NCBI RefSeq assembly: GCF_029760895.1
Contig: NZ_CP121679.1
Location: forward strand, 310,001 to 374,000
DNA length: 64,000 bases
Origin: Ancylobacter sp. WKF20
GTDB lineage: Bacteria > Pseudomonadota > Alphaproteobacteria > Rhizobiales > Xanthobacteraceae
Direction of reading: 5' to 3'
In this document: positions 50,841 to 59,485 of the stretch, piece by piece
Layout: every line of letters begins with the position of its first letter
How positions within the stretch are numbered: position 1 is the first letter of the stretch
The notes under the pieces: generated by a model
The model's input: the letters and a program-made list of their open reading frames with translations, nothing else
Told to the model about the DNA's origin: nothing
Databases searched by the model: none
Position numbers and translations under genes: made by a program

Positions 50841-51485
50841 ATGCGTAAGTTTTCACTCTCCGCGGTTGCACTGGTGCTGATGGGCGGTACGGCCTTCGCG
50901 GCGGACCTCCCGGTCAAGGCGCCGGCGGCCTACATCGCCCCCGTTCCTGTCTTCACCTGGCAGGGCTTCTATATTGGCGCGAATGCCGGCTATGGCTGGG
51001 GCAGCTCGGACTTCGACAATGGCTTCGATCTCGGCGGCCAGGATGGTGCCATCGTCGGCGGCCAGATCGGCTATAACTGGCAGTGGGACAATGTGGTGTT
51101 CGGCATCGAGGCCGACCTGCAGTACGCCGACCTGAACACCGGCTATGACTTCGTCGGCGGCGGTTCGCTCAACAGCAGCATGGACTATTTCGGCACGGTG
51201 CGTGCCCGCCTCGGCTACGCCTTCGACATGTTCCTGCCCTACGTCACCGGCGGTCTCGCCTATGGCAAGAACGAGATCGACTTCAACTATCTCACCGGCG
51301 GCGGTTCCGACAGCAACACCCATGTCGGCTACACGGTCGGCGCCGGCGCCGAATACGCCTTCTCGCCGAACTGGAGCGCCAAGGTCGAGTATCTGTGGAC
51401 CGACCTCGGCAGCGAGGAATATCTCGGCCGCGATGTGGACGTGTCCTTCAGCACCGTCCGCGCCGGCATCAACTACCGCTTCTGA
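50841..51485 (+). CDS. Outer-membrane beta-barrel protein (Omp25/Omp31-like)
   Basis: A 214-residue barrel protein with a Sec signal peptide (MRKFSLSAVALVLMGGTAFAAD). The mature part begins LPVKAPAAYIAPVPVFTWQGFYIGANAGYGWG, the classic start of Hyphomicrobiales Omp25/RopB proteins, shows alternating hydrophobic strands, and ends with the barrel signal VDVSFSTVRAGINYRF. It is an abundant structural outer-membrane protein in this group. Followed by hairpins at 51497 and 51537. Confidence 0.9.
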   Translation: MRKFSLSAVALVLMGGTAFAADLPVKAPAAYIAPVPVFTWQGFYIGANAGYGWGSSDFDNGFDLGGQDGAIVGGQIGYNWQWDNVVFGIEADLQYADLNTGYDFVGGGSLNSSMDYFGTVRARLGYAFDMFLPYVTGGLAYGKNEIDFNYLTGGGSDSNTHVGYTVGAGAEYAFSPNWSAKVEYLWTDLGSEEYLGRDVDVSFSTVRAGINYRF

Positions 51486-51496
51486 TCCGGTTCTCC

Positions 51497-51516
51497 GATC
51501 GGCCGTGTGGCCGATC
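51497..51516 (+). terminator. Small perfect hairpin after the porin gene
   Basis: GATCGGCC and GGCCGATC with GTGT loop, 12 nt after the stop. It may protect the mRNA 3' end. Confidence 0.5.
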
Positions 51517-51536
51517 TGCCGAGCCTGACGACCAAC

Positions 51537-51583
51537 TCGCCCGGATGGACCGCTTTACGGCGGCACGTCCGGGCGATTTGTTT
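51537..51583 (+). terminator. Rho-independent terminator after the porin gene
   Basis: TCGCCCGGA (51537-51545) pairs with TCCGGGCGA (51568-51576) with an inner CCGCTTTACGG hairpin and is followed by TTTGTTTGG. Confidence 0.75.
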
Positions 51584-51604
51584 GGGGCAGGGAAGTCTCT
51601 GCGC

Positions 51605-52120
51605 TCAGCGCTTGCCCTTGCGCTGGAGGGCGGCAGCGGCAAGTCCCTCCAGCCAATCCTGATGGCCATTGATCATCGGGTTGGGCTTGGCGCGGGCGAG
51701 GTCCACGGCCGGCTTACCCTTCTGCGTTTCCTGCGTGAGAATGCGCACGCGGCCGCCGGGCAGATCCTCGATGAGCCAGGCGTGATGCACGTCCAGCCTC
51801 GTATCGCCTGCGCCAGCCCAGCCATGCCAGGCGACACGGCCGGGCTGCCCGTCTTGCGGCGGGGCGAACTCGACCACCTCGGCCTCGACCGGGAAGCCGA
51901 AGGTCTCGAAATAGAACCGCGCGCCGTCCGCCAGCTCGGGGCCCTTGCCGTCATGAAAGCGAATATTGGCGGAGTTGGCATAGTAGCTCGGCCAGAGCGG
52001 CGCGGTGGCCAGCAGAGGCCAGACGTCGGCGGCGCCGAGGCCGGCCACGATCACTTCATTGGAGGCGAAATTATCGGTGAAGCCGGGCAGGTAATCATGC
52101 GGCCAGGCGATCTCGTGCAT
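51605..52120 (-). CDS. SRPBCC (START/polyketide cyclase-like) domain protein
   Basis: A 171-residue single-domain protein. It has the helix-grip pattern IVAGLGAADVWPLLATAPLWPSYYANSANI, GARFYFETFGFPVEAEVVEF and a terminal DWLEGLAAAAL helix. SRPBCC proteins bind hydrophobic ligands or stress-related substrates. It is divergent from a LysR gene with about 100 nt between, so that regulator probably controls it. Confidence 0.8.
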   Translation of the reverse strand: MHEIAWPHDYLPGFTDNFASNEVIVAGLGAADVWPLLATAPLWPSYYANSANIRFHDGKGPELADGARFYFETFGFPVEAEVVEFAPPQDGQPGRVAWHGWAGAGDTRLDVHHAWLIEDLPGGRVRILTQETQKGKPAVDLARAKPNPMINGHQDWLEGLAAAALQRKGKR

Positions 52121-52221
52121 GTTGTGTCTCCTGCGGGGTGCGTCCGCTCCCTTTCCTGTGCGTGCCTATGCGGGAGATTGAGATATAATGCCAATCGCGT
52201 GCAGCGATTTGGATCATTAAC
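52121..52221. promoter_or_regulatory. Divergent promoter region, SRPBCC and LysR genes
   Basis: About 100 nt shared by two outward genes. It includes GAGATATAATGCC near 52180, a probable -10-like element. LysR regulators usually bind such spacers at a T-N11-A site, which I could not pin down. Confidence 0.4.
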
Positions 52222-53142
52222 TTGGCTGATATCAGAGAACTTGACCTGAACCTGCTGCGCGCGCTCGATGCGCTGCTGGACGAGCGCAGCGTGACGCGCG
52301 CGTCCGAGCGTCTCGGCCTCACCCAGCCGGCGGTGAGCGGAATGCTGACGCGGCTGCGCGCCAGTTTCGGTGATCCGCTGTTCGTCCGCACACGGCGCGG
52401 TATCGTCCCGACGGCGCGTGCCGGCGAACTGGCGCCGGCGGTGAAGCAGATCCTCGCCGATATTGCCGGGCTGATGGAGCTTCCGCTTTTCGATCCGGCG
52501 ACCGCGAGCCTGACGGTCTCCATCGCCGCCACCGACTATGCGCTTGACGCGGTGATCGTGCCGTTCATCGCAAGGCTGCGCCGGACGGCGCCAAACATCC
52601 GGGTGGCGGTCCGCCCACTGGACGAGGCGCGCATCATTGACGAGTTCGAGCGGGGGGATATCGACCTGGCCCTCATGACGCCCGAGGCCGCGCCGCCCGA
52701 GCTTCATTTCCGCGCGCTCTTCGACGAGCATTATGTCGGCGTGCTGCGGGAGGGGCACCCCGATGCACCGGGCCCCGCGCTCGGTCTCGCGCGGTTCTGT
52801 GCGCTCGACCACGTGCTGGTGTCGTTCGCCGGGGACCGGTTTCGCGGCGTGGTCGATACCGCGCTTGCCGCGCAGCGGCTTGAACGGCGCGTTGTGGTGA
52901 CGCTGTCCAGCTTTCTCGCTCTTCTGCAGCTGGTGCGGAGCACAGACCTCATCGCGACCGTGCCGAGCCGGCTGGTCGCCGGCGTGCCCGGCCTTGCGAC
53001 ATTCCCGCCGCCCCTTGCCATTCCCGGCTTTACCAAGCTGGCCGTCTGGCACGCGCGCACCCATCGCAGCCCTGCCCATCGCTGGGTGAGGGCGCAACTG
53101 GCGGAGGCCGTGGTCGGGCCAACACCGGATGGATCCATCTGA
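52222..53142 (+). CDS. LysR-family transcriptional regulator
   Basis: A 306-residue regulator of NodD/PcpR-like type. The HTH lies at about 5-65 (LDLNLLRALDALLDERSVTRASERLGLTQPAVSGMLTRLRASFGDPLFVRTRRG), then a periplasmic-binding-like sensor domain (about 90-300). The start is a TTG, with ATGG-less context and no ATG near, so translation may be weak. It is likely to regulate the divergent SRPBCC gene. Confidence 0.87.
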   Translation: MADIRELDLNLLRALDALLDERSVTRASERLGLTQPAVSGMLTRLRASFGDPLFVRTRRGIVPTARAGELAPAVKQILADIAGLMELPLFDPATASLTVSIAATDYALDAVIVPFIARLRRTAPNIRVAVRPLDEARIIDEFERGDIDLALMTPEAAPPELHFRALFDEHYVGVLREGHPDAPGPALGLARFCALDHVLVSFAGDRFRGVVDTALAAQRLERRVVVTLSSFLALLQLVRSTDLIATVPSRLVAGVPGLATFPPPLAIPGFTKLAVWHARTHRSPAHRWVRAQLAEAVVGPTPDGSI

Positions 53143-53269
53143 AAAGGGCGGAGCGGCCGATGAGGGTGGCGCGGCCCACGCCAGAAGCGCAACAATGCGC
53201 GTGGCCTGACGAATGATATGGCGTTAGAAATCACCATCATTGTCTTTGCCGGGCGGGACGTCATCGCCG

Positions 53270-54292
53270 ATGTGGGATCGACATCCCGTCAATCTCTCGC
53301 TGGTCCATATGCTGCCGGACGTCGCCGATCGTCAGGGCGTGGCGCTGGCGCCGCTGCTCGGCCGGGCGGGCATCGGCGGGGAGCTCGAACCGGGCCGCCA
53401 TGTCGCGCGGGCGCAGATCGCCACCCTGCTGGAAGATTTCTCGCGGCGGGCTGGCGCGCCCGGTATCGGGCTTGACCTCGCGGCCGGCGCGGACCCGCTG
53501 CGCCTGGGCCCCAGCGGGCAAGCCCTGCTCGGAGGGCGGACGCTGCGCGAATGCCTTCACGCCCATACGCGCCACATGCCCTCCTTGCAGGGCGGGGTCC
53601 ATATCGCCATCCGCGAGACCGGCGGACGGGCGTGCTGGCAGCACGCCTTCGCGGACAGCGATGCCGGCCACGCCGGGGTGCTCAATGAGGGCGTTGCCGG
53701 CTTCGTGGTTGCCGCGCTGCGGGCGGTCGCGGGGGAGGCGGGTGGCGACCTTCACGTTGAGCTGCCGCACCGGGCGCGCATGCCGGTCCGCGATTATGAG
53801 GACAAGCTCGCTGCTGGCGTCTCGTTCGGCAATGGCGTCGGAATCACCGTGAGCTTCGACGCGGCCTGGCTCGACCGTCCCAACGCCTTGTTCGGCACCC
53901 TGCCGCCGCCGCCGGAGGAGGGGGGAACGCCACCCCTCGTGTGGAGTCCTCGCGACGACCGCGCGCTGGTCGAGACGCTCGACCTCATCATCGCCGCCGC
54001 AGCGATGGCGGGGCACTTGTCGCTTCTCGACACGGCGCGGTGCCTTGGCCTGTCGCCGCGCAGCCTCCAGCGCCAGTTGGCGCGGCTCGGGACGACGTTC
54101 GAGGCGCAGGTGGAGGCGTGGCGGCATCGGCAGGCCCGGCGCTACCTCGCCGACCGGACGCTCCCGGTCATGTCGATTGGCCGGATGCTCGGCTATCGCG
54201 ACCCGGCCCATTTCGTCCGCGCCTTTCGTCGCTGGGAGGGCGCCTCGCCCGTGAGATGGCGCGAGGCAATGCTGGCGCGAAATGGCAATTGA
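53270..54292 (+). CDS. AraC-family regulator (OruR/arabinose-binding type)
   Basis: A 340-residue protein from ATG 53270. The N-terminal half (about 1-185) resembles the arabinose-binding-like domain of OruR/VirS-type regulators. The C-terminal two-HTH module is clear: LSLLDTARCLGLSPRSLQRQLARLGTTFEAQVEAWRHRQARRYL and PVMSIGRMLGYRDPAHFVRAFRRWEGASPVRWRE. It lies directly before, and on the same strand as, the FGE-sulfatase operon, so it is a candidate regulator. Confidence 0.87.
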   Translation: MWDRHPVNLSLVHMLPDVADRQGVALAPLLGRAGIGGELEPGRHVARAQIATLLEDFSRRAGAPGIGLDLAAGADPLRLGPSGQALLGGRTLRECLHAHTRHMPSLQGGVHIAIRETGGRACWQHAFADSDAGHAGVLNEGVAGFVVAALRAVAGEAGGDLHVELPHRARMPVRDYEDKLAAGVSFGNGVGITVSFDAAWLDRPNALFGTLPPPPEEGGTPPLVWSPRDDRALVETLDLIIAAAAMAGHLSLLDTARCLGLSPRSLQRQLARLGTTFEAQVEAWRHRQARRYLADRTLPVMSIGRMLGYRDPAHFVRAFRRWEGASPVRWREAMLARNGN

Positions 54293-54373
54293 GTAGCGCT
54301 TCGCCCTTTGGCTATGGCTCGTCCCGATCGACACAGACGTGCGCCGCCCCGACGGTCAGCCGCTTAGACAGGC

Positions 54374-55378
54374 GTGGAAGTGACACTGGTGATGGGCGCA
54401 AAGGGTGCGGAAGCTCTTCAGGCTGATCCCGGCGCCCACGCCGTAGATGGCATGATGTGGATCGCGGGTGGCCGCTTCCTCATGGGGTCCGACCGCCACT
54501 ATCCCGAGGAAGGCCCGGCTCATCCGGTCACGGTGGACGGCTTCTTCATTGATCGCACTCCCGTCACCAACTGGGACTTCTCCCATTTCGTCGCCGCCAC
54601 CGGCTACGTCACCCTGGCCGAGCGCCGGCCACGGCCGGAGGATTATCCCGGGGCCGATCCCCGCCTGCTGGTTCCCGGGGCGCTGGTCTTTGTCTCGCCG
54701 GTGGACGAGGGCGACGCGCGGGACTGGACGCGGTGGTGGCGCTTCACCCCCGGCGCCGACTGGCGCCATCCGCAGGGCCCCGGCAGTTCCATCGCGGGAC
54801 GGATGGACCATCCCGTGGTGCAGGTCGCCCATGCCGACGCGCTCGCCTATGCGCAGTGGAGCGGCAAGGAACTTCCCAGCGAGGCCGAGTGGGAATTCGC
54901 CGCCCGCGGCGGGCTTGATGGCGCCGACTATGCCTGGGGCGACGAGCTCGCGCCCGGCGGCGTGCACCGTGCCAACACCTGGCAGGGCCGTTTTCCGATG
55001 GAGAATCTCGCCGAGGACGGCCATGCCGGCACCTCGCCCGTCACCGCCTATCCGCCGAATGGTTTCGGCCTGTTCGACATGATCGGCAATGCCTGGGAGT
55101 GGACCGACGACTGGTACCGCCCGCGTCACCGCGAACCGGGCGGCAAGCCCTGCTGCATCCCCCGCAACCCGCGCGGGGGGAGTGCGCTGGAGAGCCTCGA
55201 TCCACTCGCGCCCGATGCCCCGCGCAAGGTGCTGAAAGGCGGCTCGCATCTGTGCGCGCCCAGCTATTGCCGCCGCTACCGCCCGGCGGCCCGCCAACCC
55301 CAGACCCCGGACACCGCCTCGGTGCATATCGGCTTCCGCTGTGTCCGCCGGGTCGCGCCCGCCATGAGGACATCATGA
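54374..55378 (+). CDS. Formylglycine-generating enzyme (sulfatase-modifying factor)
   Basis: Copper-dependent oxidase that turns the sulfatase active-site Cys into formylglycine. The 334 residues match FGE from MMWIAGGRFLMGSDRHYPEEGPAHPVTVDGFFIDRTPVTN to the end. The catalytic cysteine pair is C294 and C299 in the GGSHLCAPSYCRRYRPAAR segment, spaced as in known FGEs. No signal peptide, so it acts in the cytosol. The GTG start at 54374 is the first, but ATG 54392 is also possible. Its stop overlaps the sulfatase start by 4 nt (ATGA). Confidence 0.9.
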   Translation: MEVTLVMGAKGAEALQADPGAHAVDGMMWIAGGRFLMGSDRHYPEEGPAHPVTVDGFFIDRTPVTNWDFSHFVAATGYVTLAERRPRPEDYPGADPRLLVPGALVFVSPVDEGDARDWTRWWRFTPGADWRHPQGPGSSIAGRMDHPVVQVAHADALAYAQWSGKELPSEAEWEFAARGGLDGADYAWGDELAPGGVHRANTWQGRFPMENLAEDGHAGTSPVTAYPPNGFGLFDMIGNAWEWTDDWYRPRHREPGGKPCCIPRNPRGGSALESLDPLAPDAPRKVLKGGSHLCAPSYCRRYRPAARQPQTPDTASVHIGFRCVRRVAPAMRTS

Positions 55379-56850
55379 CCGACACGCCCCCTGCCTTCGC
55401 CCCGGCCGCGACCGCGCCCAACCGGCGCGACGTTCTCGCCGGCGGCGCCGGCTTTCTCGCGGCCATCGCCGGCCTGTCGCTGCTGGCACGGGACGCGCGG
55501 GCGGCGGACGCCCCGCGCCCGCATATTCTCTACATCATGGCCGACGATCTCGGTTTCGCCGATGTCGGCTTTCACGGCTCGGACATTCGCACCCCCAACC
55601 TCGACCGGCTGGCGGCGGGGGGCGCGCGGTTCGGCCAGTTCTACACCCAGCCCATGTGCACGCCGACCCGGGCCGCGCTGATGACCGGGCGCTACCCGCT
55701 GCGCTACGGGTTGCAGACCGGTGTCATCCCCTCCGGTGCCGATTACGGGCTGGCGACTGACGAATTCCTGCTGCCGCAGGCGCTGAAGCAGGCCGGCTAC
55801 CGTACGGCGCTGGTGGGCAAATGGCATCTCGGCCATGCGGACCGCAAATACTGGCCCCGCCAGCGCGGCTTCGACAGCTTCTATGGGCCGCTGGTTGGCG
55901 AGATCGACCATTTCAAGCACGAGGCGCACGGCGTCACCGATTGGTACCGTGACAATGAGCTGCTCAAGGAAGACGGCTACGACACCGAGCTGTTCGGCGC
56001 TGAGGCGGTGCGGCTGATCGGCGGGCATGACCCGGCGGTCCCGCTGTTCCTCTACCTCGCCTTCACCGCGCCGCACACGCCCTATCAGGCGCCGCAGCGC
56101 TATCTCGACATGTACGCCTCCATCGCGGACCCGGCCCGACGCGCCTATGCCGCCATGATCACCGCCATGGACGACCAGATCGGCCGGGTGATCGCGGCGC
56201 TGGAGGCACGCGGCATGCGCGCGAACACGCTCACTGTGTTCCATTCCGACAATGGCGGCACCCGGAACCTGATGTTTGCCGGCGAAGGCGCGGTCGCGGG
56301 CGATCTGCCGCCGAACAACACGCCCTATCGCGAAGGCAAGGGCACGCTCTATGAGGGCGGCACGCGGGTGGTCGCGCTGGCCAACTGGCCGGGCCACATC
56401 GAAGCGGGCGAGACAACCGGTGTGATGCATGTCGTGGACATGCTGCCGACACTGGCGAGGCTCGCCGGTGCCACCCTCGCCACGACCAAGCCGCTGGATG
56501 GCCGGGATGTCTGGCCGGCGCTAGCGCTCGGCCAGTCCGGGCGCGACGCTGTGGTCTACAATGTCGAGCCGACCCAGGGCGCCGTGCGCGAGGGCAAGTG
56601 GAAGCTGGTCTGGCACGTCGTGCTGCCGCCCAAGGCCGAGCTGTTCGATCTCGACGCCGACCCCTCCGAGACCACGGACCTCGCGGAACGCCACCCCGAC
56701 AAGGTGGCCGCGTTGCAGGCCAAGGTCGTGGACCTCGCCCGCAACATGGCACCGCCCCTTTTCTACGCCGCGGCCCTCAAGGCGACCCTGTCGGCCCCCT
56801 TGGCGACGCCCGGCGCCGCGCTGTACGAAATGGGGTTGGAGAACGATTGA
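55375..56850 (+). CDS. Arylsulfatase with C-T-P-T-R formylglycine site
   Basis: Type I sulfatase of 491 residues. A Tat-type signal covers about 15-44 (NRRDVLAGGAG ... ARAAD). Key residues: metal ligands D57 and D58 in YIMADDLGFADVG, the site C95-T-P-T-R99-A (CxPxR, modified by the FGE next door), GKWHLGH, and SDNGG. It hydrolyses sulfate esters, releasing sulfate. The modification must happen in the cytosol before Tat export, which suits the FGE lacking a signal peptide. The stop overlaps the next gene by 1 nt. Confidence 0.92.
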   Translation: MTDTPPAFAPAATAPNRRDVLAGGAGFLAAIAGLSLLARDARAADAPRPHILYIMADDLGFADVGFHGSDIRTPNLDRLAAGGARFGQFYTQPMCTPTRAALMTGRYPLRYGLQTGVIPSGADYGLATDEFLLPQALKQAGYRTALVGKWHLGHADRKYWPRQRGFDSFYGPLVGEIDHFKHEAHGVTDWYRDNELLKEDGYDTELFGAEAVRLIGGHDPAVPLFLYLAFTAPHTPYQAPQRYLDMYASIADPARRAYAAMITAMDDQIGRVIAALEARGMRANTLTVFHSDNGGTRNLMFAGEGAVAGDLPPNNTPYREGKGTLYEGGTRVVALANWPGHIEAGETTGVMHVVDMLPTLARLAGATLATTKPLDGRDVWPALALGQSGRDAVVYNVEPTQGAVREGKWKLVWHVVLPPKAELFDLDADPSETTDLAERHPDKVAALQAKVVDLARNMAPPLFYAAALKATLSAPLATPGAALYEMGLEND

Positions 56851-57683
56851 TGCCTTACGCCGCTATGCGCCCCGCCCGACCCGGCCTCCTCGGCGCCGCC
56901 CTGCTCGCCGCGCTCGCCGCCAGCCCGGCTTCCGCCGCCGATCTCGATGCGCTGCCGCCGGTAAAGCCCGCGCCGGCCAAGCCGGCGCCAGTTGTCACCG
57001 CCGATACGCCGGTCTTCCTCGGCTCGTTCTATCTCTGGGCGAGTGCGCTCAAGGGCACGACCTCGACCCTGCCTCCCTTGCCGCCGACCGACATCGACCT
57101 CAGCTTTAACGACGTGCTGAAGGATCTCGACGGCGGGCTGATGGGCGCGGGGGAGATGCGGGTCGGCCGCTGGAGCTTCCTCGCGGACGTGATGTTCACC
57201 CAGGTATCGCCCGGCGGCACCATGCCCGGCCCCTATGCGGCTGATGTCGAGGTGCGCTCGCGAAGCCTGACCCTGCAGGGCAATGTGCTCTACCGCCTCT
57301 ATGACACGCCGCAGCTCTCCGTCGATGCCGGCGCGGGCCTGCGCTTCTGGTATCTCGACAACAAGCTCACCATCGGGCCCGGCCTGCTGCCCTCAGGCAT
57401 CGAGTACAGCCAGAACACGAGCTGGGTGGACCCGGTGCTGGTCGGCCGCCTGTCGGCACAGCTCGGGGGGCCGTGGAGCGTCACGCTGGTCGGCGACATT
57501 GGCGGCTTCGATGTCGGCTCGCAGTTTACGTGGCAGGCCATCGGCACGGTGAACTACCAGTGGAACGAGAACCTCGCTTTGCGCGCGGGCTATAGGGCGC
57601 TCTCGGTCGACTATGAGGACGGCAACTTCCTGTACGACGTGCGGATGCAGGGGCCCGTGCTCGGCGCGACCTACCGCTTTTAG
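56850..57683 (+). CDS. Outer-membrane beta-barrel protein linked to the sulfatase
   Basis: A 277-residue exported protein with a signal peptide ending ASAAD at about residue 31, then a proline-rich stretch (PPVKPAPAKPAPVV). The remainder has alternating strands, such as LGSFYLWASALKGTT, VRSRSLTLQGNVLYRLY and AGYRALSVDYEDGNFLYDVRMQGPVLGATYRF, with a terminal Phe as in barrels. Translationally coupled to the sulfatase (TGATG). It may let sulfate esters enter or anchor the system at the outer membrane; that role is inference. Confidence 0.8.
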   Translation: MPYAAMRPARPGLLGAALLAALAASPASAADLDALPPVKPAPAKPAPVVTADTPVFLGSFYLWASALKGTTSTLPPLPPTDIDLSFNDVLKDLDGGLMGAGEMRVGRWSFLADVMFTQVSPGGTMPGPYAADVEVRSRSLTLQGNVLYRLYDTPQLSVDAGAGLRFWYLDNKLTIGPGLLPSGIEYSQNTSWVDPVLVGRLSAQLGGPWSVTLVGDIGGFDVGSQFTWQAIGTVNYQWNENLALRAGYRALSVDYEDGNFLYDVRMQGPVLGATYRF

Positions 57684-57702
57684 GCCGCGACAGGCCACCG
57701 GA

Positions 57703-57730
57703 GCCGGCCCGCAAGGCCGGCCCGATTTTT
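57703..57730 (+). terminator. Rho-independent terminator of the sulfatase operon
   Basis: GCCGGCC and GGCCGGC stem with a CGCAA loop, followed by CCGATTTTT. Confidence 0.85.
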
Positions 57731-57789
57731 CATGGCGGCCTCCGCGCGCCACGGACCAACGCGGCGCAAACAGGAGCCGAGGGCGGGCC

Positions 57790-59463
57790 TCAATGGAAGG
57801 CGTTCTCGCGGGCTTGCGCGAAGAGCTTCGCATTGTCGCTGTAGTCGACGTGAACGCCGATGATCACCGGGCCGGGCGTATCGAACGCCTTCTTCAGGAC
57901 CGGCAGGATGTCGTCCGGCGAGCGGATCATCACGCCCTTGGCCCCGAACGCCTCAGCGTATTTGACGTAATCGATCGGGCCAAACTCGACGCCCGAACCG
58001 TGGCCGTATTTCAGCTCCTCCTGAATTTTCACCATGTTGTAGGTGCCGTCGATCCAGACCATGTGCACAAGGTTGGTGCCGAGGCGGACCGCCGTCTCCA
58101 GCTCCATCGCCGAAAACAGGAAGCCGCCGTCGCCGGAGACGGACAGCACCTTCTCGCTCGGCCGCACCAGCGAGGCGGCGATCGCCCAGGGGAGCGCGAC
58201 GCCAAGCGTCTGCTGGCCATTGCTGATGAGGAGCTGGCGCGGGCGGAAGCTGTACATGTAGCGCGCGATCCAGAGGTGGAACGAGCCCATGTCGAGGCAG
58301 ACGGTCACGTCGTCGCTCAGGAACTGCTGCAGCTCATGCACGAGCCGAAGCGGATGGATGGGCACGCCGCCGCGCCTGGCTGAGCCTTCGGCGAGCAGGC
58401 GCCGCTCCGTCTCGATCTTTTGGAGCATCGCCGCCGACAGGGCCGGCGTACCGTGCCGCTGCAATCCTCCTGTCAGCGCCTCCAGCGTCAGCGCGATATT
58501 GCCGACAAGTTCGACATGGGGCTGATAGTCGGCGTCGAGCGTCGCGGGGAGCACGTCGATATGAATGATGGCGCGCGTCTTTCCCCGGTTCCATTCCGGC
58601 GGCCAGTATTCGACCGGATCATAGCCGACGGTGATGATCAGGTCCGCTGCGTCGAGCAGTTCGTCGCCGGGCTGATTGTCGAGCTGCCCGACGCGCCCGC
58701 CGAAATTCTCGAACAGTGACGCGCCGACGGCGCCGGCCGCCTGGAAGGTGCCGACGACGGGAAGGTTGCCCGTGCTGAGGAAGGGCTGCAACGCCGCGGC
58801 GGCATCTGGCCGGCTCGCCATCATGCCGAGCAGGACGACCGGATTGGCGGCCTCATTGATCAGCCTGGCCGCCTCCTTGATGGCGAGCGGATCGGCCGGG
58901 CCGGGGCCGGAGAAGCGCGGCAGCGCGATCGGGGACTGCGGCGCGGGCGCCTTCATCACGTCCATCGGCAGGTTGACATAGCTCGCACCGGCGCGCCCGC
59001 CCTCGGCGGCGCGGAACGCATTGGCCATGACTTCCGCGATCTGATCGGTTGAGCCGACGCTGACCGCGTATTTCGTCACCGGCTGCAGGATCGCGACCGC
59101 ATCCATGGACTGATGGATGTGCTTGTCCGCATCGGCAACCGCCACCGCGCCGCCAAGGGCGAGTATCGGGTCGCCCTCGCTGTTGGCGGTGGCAAGCCCG
59201 GTCACGAGGTTGGAGACGCCGGGGCCGGAAGTCGCGATGCAGACGCCGGCCTTGCCGGTCATGCGACCGATGCCGCCGGCGATGAAGGCCGCATTCTGCT
59301 CGTGGCGGCAGACGACCGTCTCGATCTTCGAGGACACCAGAGAATTGAAGACCGCATCGATCTTCGCCCCCGGAATGCCGAAGACATGCGTGACGCCGCG
59401 CTCTTCAAGCGCGCGGACGACGAGATCGGCGCCGATCTGGGCCGTTTTGTTTTCGTCGGACAT
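57790..59463 (-). CDS. alsS: Catabolic acetolactate synthase (AlsS/BudB)
   Basis: ThDP enzyme joining two pyruvates to acetolactate. From ATG 59463 the chain has 557 residues. AlsS/BudB-type motifs: GADLVVRALEERGVTHVFGIPGAKIDAVFNSL, the catalytic Glu in VVCRHEQNAAFIAGGIGRMTGKAG, ATSGPGVSNLVTGLATANSEGDP, HQSMDAVAILQPVTKYAV, and the cofactor segment SGDGGFLFSAMELETAVRLG. It is 22 nt behind the decarboxylase gene, forming an acetoin-type unit. No regulatory subunit gene is present, as expected for the catabolic form. Confidence 0.9.
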   Translation of the reverse strand: MSDENKTAQIGADLVVRALEERGVTHVFGIPGAKIDAVFNSLVSSKIETVVCRHEQNAAFIAGGIGRMTGKAGVCIATSGPGVSNLVTGLATANSEGDPILALGGAVAVADADKHIHQSMDAVAILQPVTKYAVSVGSTDQIAEVMANAFRAAEGGRAGASYVNLPMDVMKAPAPQSPIALPRFSGPGPADPLAIKEAARLINEAANPVVLLGMMASRPDAAAALQPFLSTGNLPVVGTFQAAGAVGASLFENFGGRVGQLDNQPGDELLDAADLIITVGYDPVEYWPPEWNRGKTRAIIHIDVLPATLDADYQPHVELVGNIALTLEALTGGLQRHGTPALSAAMLQKIETERRLLAEGSARRGGVPIHPLRLVHELQQFLSDDVTVCLDMGSFHLWIARYMYSFRPRQLLISNGQQTLGVALPWAIAASLVRPSEKVLSVSGDGGFLFSAMELETAVRLGTNLVHMVWIDGTYNMVKIQEELKYGHGSGVEFGPIDYVKYAEAFGAKGVMIRSPDDILPVLKKAFDTPGPVIIGVHVDYSDNAKLFAQARENAFH

Positions 59464-59485
59464 GGTTCCCCCCGCAGACGTGCGT

